The translations under genes and the position numbers were made by a program. A model generated the notes under the pieces. It saw only the letters and a program-made list of their open reading frames with translations, did not search any database and was not told the DNA's origin. This document shows, in pieces, positions 1-7,439 of a stretch of 64,000 nucleotides of DNA; the first letter of the stretch is position 1; the number at the start of each line of letters is the position of its first letter. The stretch covers positions 1 to 64,000 of the forward strand of contig NZ_BNBO01000026.1 in NCBI RefSeq assembly GCF_014655955.1, in the 5' to 3' direction. This DNA is from Kitasatospora indigofera (GTDB lineage Bacteria; Actinomycetota; Actinomycetes; Streptomycetales; Streptomycetaceae).

Positions 1-28
1 CGCCCGGCCCGGCCGGCCCGGCGCACCG

Positions 29-2389
29 TCAGGCTGCGGCGTCCCCCGGGGGGACCTCCGGAGGAGCCTCCGGGAACGGCTGCTCCGACCAGATCGTCTT
101 GCCCGAGCGGGTGTAGCGGCTGCCCCAGCGACTGGACACCTGGGCGACCAGGAACAGGCCGCGGCCGCCCTCCTCGGTGGCGAGCGCCCGGCGCATCCGG
201 GGCTGGGTGCTGCTCGGGTCGGACACCTCGCAGATCAGCGCGCCCGCCCGGATCAGCCGCAGGCCGACCGGGCCGCCCGCGTACCGGACGGCGTTGGTGA
301 CCAGCTCGCTGACCACCAGCTCGGTCGGGAACACCAGCTCGTCCAGGCCCCAGACGGCGAGCTGGCCCCCCACCAGCTGCCGGGCCCGGGAGACCTCCTG
401 CGGGTCGGCCGCCAGCTGCCAGGTCGCGGTGTCCGCCGGCTCCACCGTGCGGGTCCTGGCCAGCAGCAGGGTGACGTCGTCCGGCAGCCGGCCCGGCGTC
501 AGCCCGGCCGTGACGTCCCGGCCGACGTCCTTGAGCGGGCGGCGCAGCACGTCCGCCTTCAGCAGGCGGTCCCGCAGGTCGGCCATGCCCTCGTCCAGGT
601 CGCCGTCGCCGCACTCGACCAGGCCGTCGGTGAAGAGCGCCAGCACGCTGCCGCGCTCCACCTCGAACTCCACCGGCTCGAAGGGCAGGCCGCCCACCCC
701 CAGCGGCGGGCCGGGGCTCAGCTCGACGTACTCGAAGCTGCCGTCCGGGCGGACCACGGCGGGCGGCGGGTGGCCGGCGCTGGCCAGCACGCAGGTGCTG
801 GAGACCGGGTCGTAGACGGCGTAGAGGCAGGTCGCGCCGACCGCCCCGGGGGCGCCGAGCTCGACGTCGTCCCGGACGGACTCCTCGTCCGGTTCGCCGA
901 GCGCCTCGACGGTCAGCTGGGACACCAGGTCGTCGAGGTGGCTCAGCAGCTCCTCCGGGTCGACGTCGAGGTCGGCGAGCGCCCGGACGGCGGTGCGCAG
1001 CCGTCCCATCGTGGCGGAGGCCTGGAGGCCGTGGCCGACCACGTCGCCGACCACCAGCGCGACCCGGGCGGAGGAGAGCGGGATGACGTCGAACCAGTCG
1101 CCGCCGACCCCGCCGGCGGCCGCGGTGGGCAGGTAGATGCTGTCGGTCTGGGCCGCGACGGTGTCGCTCGCGGCCGGCGGGAGGAGGCTGCGCTGGAGGC
1201 TGACGGCGGCCCGGTGCTCGCGGGTGTAGCGGCGGGCGTTGTCGGCGGCCAGGGCCGCACGGCTGGCGATCTCCTGCAGCAGGGACAGGTTCTCCTCGTC
1301 GAACGGGGGGCGCTCCGGCCCGCGCCAGACGGTGACCGTCCCGAGGTAGCTGCCCCGGGCCCGCATCGGGGCGCTGATCGGTGGCCGGCCGCCCGGCCCG
1401 GGATCGGTCCCGGCGGTGGCGGTGCGGCGCAGCGAGGTGGGGCGCTCGTGCTCGGCGGCGGGCTCGTCGCCGGTGAGCACGGCGGTGGTGATGTCGATCG
1501 CGGCGGCGTCGGCCAGGGCCGGCACCAGGACGCCGACCAGGTCCTCGGTGATCCGGGTGACGGACAGCGAGCCGCCGAGGGCGACGGTCGAGGCGTGCAG
1601 CACCTCCAGGCGGCGCCGGGCCCGGTCGAAGTCGGTCATGTCGGTGAAGGCGATGGTGACGCCGAGCGGCGGCCCCTGGGGCTCCTGGAGGCGGAAGGCG
1701 GTGAACATCATCACCCGGCCGTCGCCGAAGTCGTCGAGGGTCCGCACCCGGGTCTCCATGCCGAAGCGCGGCACCCCGGTGTCCAGCACCTCCCGCAGGT
1801 GGGTGTTGATCGAGTGCGCGTCCTCGGGCTGGAGGAGGTCCTCCATCCGGAACCCGGTCAGGTCCTCCGGGATGCCGGTGTAGGGCAGCAGGTGGGAGTT
1901 GGTGCGCAGCAGGCGCAGGTTCTCGTCGAAGACGGCCAGGCCGATCCGGTCCTGGAGGAACAGCTCCTGGGTGAAGGCGTGGTCCTGCCGCCACTTGGAG
2001 ACCAGCGCGGTCGGCGCGCCGAGGACCAGCAGGCGGCCGCCCTCGGCGCGCCGCCCGCCCGCCGGGGCCGGGCCGTCCGCCCGGCCGGCGCCGTCGTCCA
2101 GCGGCATCACCCGGAAGTCGACCTCCAGCTCGCCGTCCGTGCCGTGCCGGAGCAGCACCCGCCCGACCCAGGACGGCCCGTCGTCGCGCTGCGCGAGCAC
2201 GGCGGACCACTGCGCCGGGTCGGACAGCAGCTCGCGGACGGGCCGGCCGCACACCTCGGGGGCGGCGAGCCCGAGCATCCGCTCGGCCTCCGCGGACCAG
2301 CCCAGCACCGTGCCGTCCGCCGCGTCGACCAGGACACCGGCGGTGCTCTCGGTGGCGAAAGGCGACTGGTAGCCGTCCGAGCCGCGCAT
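29..2389 (-). CDS. PAS/GAF/SpoIIE (PP2C) phosphatase with C-terminal anti-sigma-type ATPase domain
   Basis: A 786-residue soluble regulator. Two PAS-like sensor regions come first (roughly residues 10-80 and 140-260), then a GAF-like region (about 270-410), then a SpoIIE/PP2C phosphatase (about 440-650; GGDWFDV and VGDVVGHG supply the metal-binding aspartates), then a HATPase_c domain (about 670-770; N-box ELVTNAVRYA). The family usually dephosphorylates anti-anti-sigma factors in partner-switching control of alternative sigma factors, and the ATPase domain resembles the RsbW-type kinase. The ATG at 2389 is chosen because AGGGG lies just upstream; an upstream in-frame extension exists but would run through a GC-rich leader without a ribosome site. 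No anti-sigma or STAS partner is adjacent. The function is inferred from the domains and the ligand is unknown. Confidence 0.9.
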   Translation of the reverse strand: MRGSDGYQSPFATESTAGVLVDAADGTVLGWSAEAERMLGLAAPEVCGRPVRELLSDPAQWSAVLAQRDDGPSWVGRVLLRHGTDGELEVDFRVMPLDDGAGRADGPAPAGGRRAEGGRLLVLGAPTALVSKWRQDHAFTQELFLQDRIGLAVFDENLRLLRTNSHLLPYTGIPEDLTGFRMEDLLQPEDAHSINTHLREVLDTGVPRFGMETRVRTLDDFGDGRVMMFTAFRLQEPQGPPLGVTIAFTDMTDFDRARRRLEVLHASTVALGGSLSVTRITEDLVGVLVPALADAAAIDITTAVLTGDEPAAEHERPTSLRRTATAGTDPGPGGRPPISAPMRARGSYLGTVTVWRGPERPPFDEENLSLLQEIASRAALAADNARRYTREHRAAVSLQRSLLPPAASDTVAAQTDSIYLPTAAAGGVGGDWFDVIPLSSARVALVVGDVVGHGLQASATMGRLRTAVRALADLDVDPEELLSHLDDLVSQLTVEALGEPDEESVRDDVELGAPGAVGATCLYAVYDPVSSTCVLASAGHPPPAVVRPDGSFEYVELSPGPPLGVGGLPFEPVEFEVERGSVLALFTDGLVECGDGDLDEGMADLRDRLLKADVLRRPLKDVGRDVTAGLTPGRLPDDVTLLLARTRTVEPADTATWQLAADPQEVSRARQLVGGQLAVWGLDELVFPTELVVSELVTNAVRYAGGPVGLRLIRAGALICEVSDPSSTQPRMRRALATEEGGRGLFLVAQVSSRWGSRYTRSGKTIWSEQPFPEAPPEVPPGDAAA

Positions 2390-2480
2390 ATGTTCACCCC
2401 TCACTCCGCACCGGATACCCCCATCATCCGATGCTTCGCGGCTGTCAGCACGGTGTGACCGGGACGGTGCCGCCCGCCAC

Positions 2481-2519
2481 GGTGCGTGCCCGGCCCGGGG
2501 CCGGAGCCGGGCACGCACC
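2481..2519. terminator. Hairpin terminator between two minus-strand genes
   Basis: A perfect 14-bp stem (2481-2494 pairing with 2506-2519) with an 11-nt loop lies just downstream of the minus-strand gene ending at 2559. It has no U-tract, as is common in streptomycetes. Confidence 0.6.
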
Positions 2520-2558
2520 CGGGAGGCGCACGGCCCGCCTCCCGGGGACCGCCGCCGC

Positions 2559-2909
2559 TCAGCCCGTCGGCACGCCCTCCCGGACGGCGGGGCGGGCCGC
2601 CCCGGCGCCGCCGCGCCGGCCGCGCCCGGCGTCCTGGCCGAGGGCCGGTTCGCGCTCCCGGAGCGGGTGGGCCCGGCGGACCCGCACGGGGCGGGTGAGC
2701 CGCTGGTGCGCGCCGGTGGCCAGCATCCGGGCCTCGCCCCGGTCGCTTATCTCGGCGCAGACGATGCCGGTGGCGTCCAGGTAGACGGGGTGCCCGCCCG
2801 GGCCGGTGAGGGCGCTGCGGCGGACCACCACCACATCCGGCGCGTCGCCGGGGGCGGGCGCGGCGAAGACGAGTTCGAAGCCGTCGTGGTCGTACCGGTC
2901 GTTGCTCAA
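2559..2909 (-). CDS. Small hypothetical protein, DUF6296-like
   Basis: A 116-residue protein. The N-terminal 75 residues look like a compact folded domain (MSNDRY..., VVVVRRSALTGPGGHPVYLDATG, ISDRGEARML), which resembles the DUF6296 family seen in Kitasatospora and Streptomyces. The C-terminal 40 residues are Arg/Gly/Ala-rich and probably disordered. The start is a TTG at 2909 with GGGAG five bases upstream. A strong hairpin follows the gene. No function is known for the family, and the family assignment is from memory of the sequence pattern only. Confidence 0.6.
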   Translation of the reverse strand: MSNDRYDHDGFELVFAAPAPGDAPDVVVVRRSALTGPGGHPVYLDATGIVCAEISDRGEARMLATGAHQRLTRPVRVRRAHPLREREPALGQDAGRGRRGGAGAARPAVREGVPTG

Positions 2910-3080
2910 GTGTTCTCCCTGGGGGCTGGGCCGGTCGGAACGGCGGGCCCCTCCGCCGCCGGGCGGGGGCCTCTGCCGCGGCCCCGCCTACCCCGGATCA
3001 CCGCGGCCATGCCCCCGACCGGCGGAAATCCCCCGCCCGGCCCCACGCGGGCCGGGCCGGCCCCCGGGGTGCCGACCGGG

Positions 3081-3656
3081 TCACGGCCCGACGACGCGTT
3101 CGACCGCGGCCGTGACGAGCCGCTCGCGCTCGGCCTCCGAGAACACCCCGGGCAGGGTGAGCTGCTCGACGATGAGCCAGTTGAACGCCAGGTACAGCAG
3201 CCGGACGGCGGTGGCGTCGCCGGGCAGGCCGGACTCCTCGTGGTAGGCCACGTTGGCGTCCACGTCCGCCCGGACCCGCTCGGTCAGCACCGCGCGCAGG
3301 CCGGGGCGCCGGGTGGCTTCGAGGCGCAGTTCCAGCAGCGCCAGGTAGCCGGTCCGGAAGGCGCTGATCCGGCCGACCGTCTCGCGCATCAGCAGCGCGT
3401 ACGTCTCCCGGTCCGCCCCGGCCGCCCGCTGCCGCGCGATGGTCTCCTCGTCCGGCTGGAGCCGCTCGTAGACCCGGGCCCCGGCCTGGGTGAGCAGGTC
3501 GTCGCGGTTGGCGAAGTAGTTGGAGGCGGTGCCGGCGGGCACCCCGGCCTCCGCGTCCACCGCCCGGAAGGTCAGCCCCCGGGCGCCCTCCTCTGCCAGC
3601 ACCTCGATCGCGGCGTCGACGAGGGCGGCCCTGCGCTCGGCGTTCCTGCGCGCCAT
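3081..3656 (-). CDS. TetR/AcrR-family transcriptional repressor
   Basis: A 191-residue regulator. The N-terminal helix-turn-helix region (about residues 8-55; AALVDAAIEVLAEEGARGLTF, then AGVPAGTASNYFANRDDLL) is typical of TetR. The C-terminal ligand domain has the helical pattern of the family. The ATG at 3656 has GGAG about nine bases upstream; a longer in-frame start would overlap the divergent promoter. It is divergent from a reductase gene and the 70-bp gap holds two copies of a GTAGTACTAC-type palindrome. It therefore probably represses both itself and the reductase. The inducer is unknown. Confidence 0.88.
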   Translation of the reverse strand: MARRNAERRAALVDAAIEVLAEEGARGLTFRAVDAEAGVPAGTASNYFANRDDLLTQAGARVYERLQPDEETIARQRAAGADRETYALLMRETVGRISAFRTGYLALLELRLEATRRPGLRAVLTERVRADVDANVAYHEESGLPGDATAVRLLYLAFNWLIVEQLTLPGVFSEAERERLVTAAVERVVGP

Positions 3657-3672
3657 TGACACCACTCCATTC

Positions 3673-3710
3673 GTAGTACTACGGTCAAACCACTTCAGGC
3701 AGAGTACTAC
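3673..3710. promoter_or_regulatory. Paired palindromic operator between tetR-type gene and reductase
   Basis: GTAGTACTAC at 3673-3682 is a perfect 10-bp palindrome. A second copy matching at eight of ten positions lies at 3701-3710. Both sit in the divergent promoter region, the second immediately before the reductase ribosome site (GGAG, 3715-3718). This arrangement is what a local TetR operator would look like. Confidence 0.6.
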
Positions 3711-3726
3711 ACATGGAGTCATCTGA

Positions 3727-4314
3727 ATGCGAAAGCTCGTCTACTACGTCGCCGTCACCCTCGACGGCCGCATCGCCGGCCCCGGCGGCGAGTACGACTT
3801 CTTCCCGCTCGGCGACGAGCAGCAGGCCGCCGCCTACGCCGAGTGGACCGACGCCCGCTACCCGGAGACGGTGCCCGGCTTCCTGCGCGCCGCGAAGGGC
3901 CTGGCGGACACCCCCAACCAGCGCTTCGACACCGTCCTGATGGGGCTCGGCAGCTACCGCCCCGGCCTGGACGCCGGCTTCCCCAGCCCGTACCCCCACC
4001 TGCGGCAGTACGTCGTGTCGAGCACGCTCGCACCCGACACCGACCCGGCGGTCACCGTGGTCGGCGCCGACCCGCTCGCCCTGGTCCGCGACCTCAAGCG
4101 GGAGGAGGGACAGGACATCTGGCTCTGCGGCGGCGGTGTGCTCGCCGGGGCGCTGCTGCCCGAGATCGACGAGCTGATCATCAAGAGCTACCCCGTGGTG
4201 GCGGGATCCGGGATCCCGGTCCTCCAGGGGGGCTTCAGTCCCACGCTCTTCGAGGTCACCGACCGCGTCTCGTTCGACAACGGCGTCGCCGTGACGTGGT
4301 TCGCCCGCCGGTGA
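3727..4314 (+). CDS. Dihydrofolate reductase-family (RibD C-terminal-like) oxidoreductase
   Basis: A 195-residue protein of the RibD_C/dihydrofolate reductase-like superfamily. The N-terminal strand MRKLVYYVAVTLDG, a middle VLMGLGSY segment and the late IWLCGGGVLAGALLP are the usual nucleotide-binding landmarks. Such proteins are NADPH-dependent reductases; most actinobacterial members have no known substrate and are not the housekeeping folate enzyme. The ATG at 3727 has GGAG eight bases upstream. It is probably controlled by the divergent TetR repressor through the paired palindrome, which points to an inducible role such as detoxification. That role is inferred from the regulator only. Confidence 0.85.
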   Translation: MRKLVYYVAVTLDGRIAGPGGEYDFFPLGDEQQAAAYAEWTDARYPETVPGFLRAAKGLADTPNQRFDTVLMGLGSYRPGLDAGFPSPYPHLRQYVVSSTLAPDTDPAVTVVGADPLALVRDLKREEGQDIWLCGGGVLAGALLPEIDELIIKSYPVVAGSGIPVLQGGFSPTLFEVTDRVSFDNGVAVTWFARR

Positions 4315-4386
4315 GGGGGCCGGCCGGCCGGGCCCGTCACCGGCCGGTGGGGGCGGCGGGCCACCCCCCCACCACCGTGACGGGCG

Positions 4387-5613
4387 CTACCGGCCGTCGG
4401 CCCGGCCCGCCCGGGACCGGGGACGTCCGGCCGGCGGCCCCTCGGGCGCACCGGCCTGCGGGCCGACGTGCGGGCGGGCGTGCGGGCGGGCGGGGAGATC
4501 ACCGGAGCGGGCCGCCCCGCCGCTCGGACCGGGGCCGTCACCGGCCTCCCCGGCCTCCCCGGCCTGGTCGTCCGCGCGCCCCGCGGCGGTGGCCAGGTTC
4601 ACCCTCGGCAGGGCGTACGGGTGCTGCTCGCGCAGGTAGCCGATCAGCTCCTCGCGGGCCCAGCAGCGCAGTTCGAAGGCGTCCTCGCCGTTGCGCGCCG
4701 TCATCAGCAGCCTGACCACCACGGTCGTCGCGGTGGTGTCGACCACCTGGAGCGCCCAGCCCTCGCCGTCCCAGCGCTCGTTGCCGGCCAGCCTGCGCGC
4801 GAACTCCGCCCGCAGCTCGGCGACCGGCGCGCTGTGGTCCAGGTGGAGAACGGCCGTGCCGGTGATCCCGGAGCCGCCGCGGGACCAGTTCTCGAAGGGC
4901 TTGCCGGCGAAGTAGGAGACCGGCATCACGATCCGCCGCTGGTCCCAGGTGGCGATCACCACGGAGGTCAGGGTGATCTCCTCGACCGTCCCCCACTCCC
5001 CCGCGACGACCACCACGTCCCCGATCCGGACCATGTCCCCGAAGGCCAGCTGGATCCCCGCGAAGAGGTTCGCCAGCGTGCTCTGGGCCGCGACGCCGAC
5101 CACCAGGCCCACCAGGCCCGCCGAGGCCAGCAGGCTGGTGCCGACCGCCCGGACGGCGGGGAAGGTCATCAGGACGGCGGCCAGGGTGACCACCGCGATG
5201 CCCGCGTCGCAGATCCGGCCCATCAGCCCGGCCTGGGTCCTGACCCGGCGGATCCGGGCCGGGTCGCGCCGGTCGGTGGCGTAGCTGCGCAGGCCGGTGT
5301 CGATCAGCAGCGAGACGACCCGGGCCGTCAGCCAGCCGCAGGTCACCAGGACGGCCAGCAGGAGGGCGTGCCGCACCACCGGGCGCAGGCCGTCCGCCAG
5401 CCGCATCGCGGGCTCGCCGGTGAGCAGCAGGACGGCGACCGCCGCCGCCAGGAAGGGCATCCGGCAGCGGCGCAGCAACGACAGCAGGACGGAGCCCGGG
5501 CGTCTGACGGCGAACCGCCCGAGGGCCCGGTCCATCAGCCGGTCGAGCCCCAGGACCAGCACCAGGACCATGACCACCACGGCCAGCGGGCGCACAACAC
5601 TCCAGATCTGCAC
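4387..5613 (-). CDS. MscS-family mechanosensitive ion channel
   Basis: A 408-residue membrane protein with about four to five hydrophobic helices in the first 200 residues. The MscS signature follows: a Gly/Ala-rich pore helix (GLVGLVVGVAAQSTLANLFAG) and then FGDMVRIGDVV, GTVEEITLTSVVI and RRIVMPVSYF, which form the beta domain. The family opens under membrane tension and releases solutes during hypo-osmotic shock. The C-terminal 70 residues are Pro/Gly/Arg-rich and probably disordered. The GTG start at 5613 has GGAGGAG eight bases upstream. It converges with the reductase gene on the other strand. Confidence 0.92.
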   Translation of the reverse strand: MQIWSVVRPLAVVVMVLVLVLGLDRLMDRALGRFAVRRPGSVLLSLLRRCRMPFLAAAVAVLLLTGEPAMRLADGLRPVVRHALLLAVLVTCGWLTARVVSLLIDTGLRSYATDRRDPARIRRVRTQAGLMGRICDAGIAVVTLAAVLMTFPAVRAVGTSLLASAGLVGLVVGVAAQSTLANLFAGIQLAFGDMVRIGDVVVVAGEWGTVEEITLTSVVIATWDQRRIVMPVSYFAGKPFENWSRGGSGITGTAVLHLDHSAPVAELRAEFARRLAGNERWDGEGWALQVVDTTATTVVVRLLMTARNGEDAFELRCWAREELIGYLREQHPYALPRVNLATAAGRADDQAGEAGEAGDGPGPSGGAARSGDLPARPHARPHVGPQAGAPEGPPAGRPRSRAGRADGR

Positions 5614-5648
5614 GGGTCGGTCTCCTCCGGTCCCCTCGTCACAGCCGC

Positions 5649-5677
5649 CAGGCCCCGGGGAGGGGACCCGGGGCCTG
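5649..5677 (-). terminator. Hairpin downstream of alpha/beta hydrolase gene
   Basis: A perfect 11-bp inverted repeat (5649-5659 with 5667-5677) with a 7-nt loop lies between the hydrolase stop and the start of the mscS-type gene on the same strand. Confidence 0.5.
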
Positions 5678-5771
5678 GGCGATCGGCCGCTGCTCGGTGA
5701 CGCGGCCGCACACCCCGCGTCTGCCCCTGTCCCCGCCGGTAAACCTCGGACGGCGCGGCGGCCGGCCCGCG

Positions 5772-6584
5772 TCAGCGCCCCGCGGGCACCCCGAGCAGGT
5801 CGAGGATCAGCTGCGCGACCCGGGCCGGCTGCTCGGTGACCAGCATGTGGCCGGAGTCCGGCACGGTGATCAGCCGGATGTTCGGGCCGGCCTCCAGCGC
5901 CCGCCGCTCGTCGTCGGTGAGCCCGATCTCCGTGCGGTCCCCCCGGACGATCCAGGCCCGGGCCCCGGACTCGCGCAGCCGGGCCGCCAGCGAGCCCTGC
6001 CGGTCCAGGTACGCGAAGTACTCCCGGACCAGGCGGCGGCAGACCCCGGGGGCGTTGTTGCGCAGGTCCGCGGAGAGGGCCGCGCGCCGCCCGGGCGGGA
6101 AGCTGTCCTCCATCGTCCGGGGCACCAGCCTGAGCATCACCGCCCAGGCCAGGGTGCCGAGGCCGGGCACCCGGCCGATCCGGTCGAGCTGCGCCAGGTC
6201 CTGGGCCTCGTCCTCGCGGGAGAAGCTCGGATCCAGCAGCAGCACCGGACCGCCGAACCCGCCGGTGATCGCCAGCTCCATCGCGACGTTCGCCCCGAGG
6301 CTGTGGCCGGCCACCAGGTCGCAGCCGAGGCCGGCGGCCAGGCCGCCCACCAGCCGGGCGTAGTTCTCGACCGAGAGGTCCTCGGGGGTGGCGGTCCGCC
6401 CGAACCCGGGCAGGGTCACGGCCAGCACGGCGACGCCCGCCTCGGCCAGCGCCGGCTGGGACGTCACGTCCTCCAGGAACGCCGTCGTGCAGAGCGCGCC
6501 CGGCAGCAGCAGCACCCGGTGGGCGGCGCCGGCCGGGCCGGACCGGTGGATGTCCCAGCCGTCGAACTCGCTCCTCGCGCCCAT
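5772..6584 (-). CDS. Alpha/beta-fold hydrolase
   Basis: A 270-residue hydrolase. The order of motifs is VLLLPGALCTT (oxyanion strand), the nucleophile elbow AGHSLGANVAME with Ser in GHSLG, an acid-bearing segment around RGDRTEIG, and the catalytic His in PDSGHML. This is the usual Ser-Asp-His arrangement. The substrate cannot be read from the sequence. The ATG at 6584 is chosen because the first alpha/beta strand starts about 20 residues later; the ribosome site (AAAGG) is weak. A longer frame upstream is Gly/Arg/Pro-rich and lacks any domain. Confidence 0.85.
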   Translation of the reverse strand: MGARSEFDGWDIHRSGPAGAAHRVLLLPGALCTTAFLEDVTSQPALAEAGVAVLAVTLPGFGRTATPEDLSVENYARLVGGLAAGLGCDLVAGHSLGANVAMELAITGGFGGPVLLLDPSFSREDEAQDLAQLDRIGRVPGLGTLAWAVMLRLVPRTMEDSFPPGRRAALSADLRNNAPGVCRRLVREYFAYLDRQGSLAARLRESGARAWIVRGDRTEIGLTDDERRALEAGPNIRLITVPDSGHMLVTEQPARVAQLILDLLGVPAGR

Positions 6585-6843
6585 CCGCCAGCCTTTCGTC
6601 CCGGTGCCGGGCCCGCCCGCGGTCCTGCGGCGCGGTCCTGGTCGGAAGTCAACCCAGACCGGTCCGGATCCGCATCCGGGAGGGGCCGGACGGGCCTGGC
6701 CCGGGAGTCCCGGCGGCCCGGCCCGCCCCGCCGGGTCCGGCGGATCCGTTACGGGCCCGCGCCGCCCGGGTAGGCGCCTTGGTGAGAGCCGCGGACCGGC
6801 CCGCGGACCGGCCGGCGGCCGCAGGAACCAGGAGGGACCCGCG

Positions 6844-6987
6844 ATGAGCACGCACGCCCCCTCGGGCCCGGACGCCGGGCCCTTCCCCGCCTCCGGCCCG
6901 CAGCCGCGCCCGGACCTGCCGGACCCGCTCCCGCCGCCCGTCCCGCCGAGTCCCGACCCCGACCCGGCGCCGCCGCCCACCCCGTAG
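6844..6987 (+). CDS. Small proline-rich hypothetical protein
   Basis: A 47-residue open frame, MSTHAPSGPDAG followed by almost pure Pro/Asp/Ser sequence ending PPPTP. An AGGAGGG ribosome site stands eight bases before the ATG, which is the main support. Composition alone would be compatible with a chance frame in GC-rich DNA. No domain and no known function. Its neighbours are a hydrolase on the other strand and csbD downstream. Confidence 0.4.
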   Translation: MSTHAPSGPDAGPFPASGPQPRPDLPDPLPPPVPPSPDPDPAPPPTP

Positions 6988-7148
6988 CCCGGGGTGGCCC
7001 GGGCGCAGCGGCCGGGCAGCCGGGCAGCCGAAACACCTGTACACGAATAACCGGCCGGCGCGGCGGCGCATGGAACGGGGGAAGCCGGGCAGGCGCCTCC
7101 CCGGGCAGGTGGGCCGGCTCGGCCGCCGCCCGTCGAGAGGAGAACGCC

Positions 7149-7322
7149 ATGGGTATCAAGGACAAGGCCGACAACCTCGCCGAGAAGGCCGGCGGCAAGG
7201 CGAAGGAGACCGTCGGGAAGGCCACCAGCGACCGCGGTCTGGAGGCCGAGGGCAAGGGAACCCAGGCCAAGAGCGACCTCAAGCAGGCGTTCGAGAAGAT
7301 CAAGGACGCCGGCAAGCACTGA
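7149..7322 (+). CDS. CsbD-family stress-response protein
   Basis: A 57-residue hydrophilic protein starting MGIKDKADNLAEKAGGKAKE, which is the CsbD signature. It is rich in Lys, Ala, Glu and Gly with helical periodicity. CsbD proteins are abundant general-stress proteins controlled by SigB-type factors; their molecular job is unknown. The length matches the family. GAGAGGAG precedes the ATG at good spacing. The protein is too short to be found easily among overlapping frames but is clear by motif. A large hairpin follows the stop. Confidence 0.9.
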   Translation: MGIKDKADNLAEKAGGKAKETVGKATSDRGLEAEGKGTQAKSDLKQAFEKIKDAGKH

Positions 7323-7334
7323 ACCGGGAGCGCC

Positions 7335-7386
7335 GACGGGCGCCGGCCGGCCACCGCGGGGACGGTGACCGGGGCCGGCGCCCGTC
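7335..7386. terminator. Bidirectional terminator between csbD-type gene and nhaA
   Basis: A perfect 14-bp outer stem (7335-7348 with 7373-7386) encloses a 24-nt loop that itself contains a shorter CACCG/CGGTG stem. It stands between convergent genes. Confidence 0.65.
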
Positions 7387-7439
7387 CTCGTGGTGCGGCC
7401 CGTCCTCGCGGTGCGCCGGGTCCGTCCTCGGCCGGCGGG

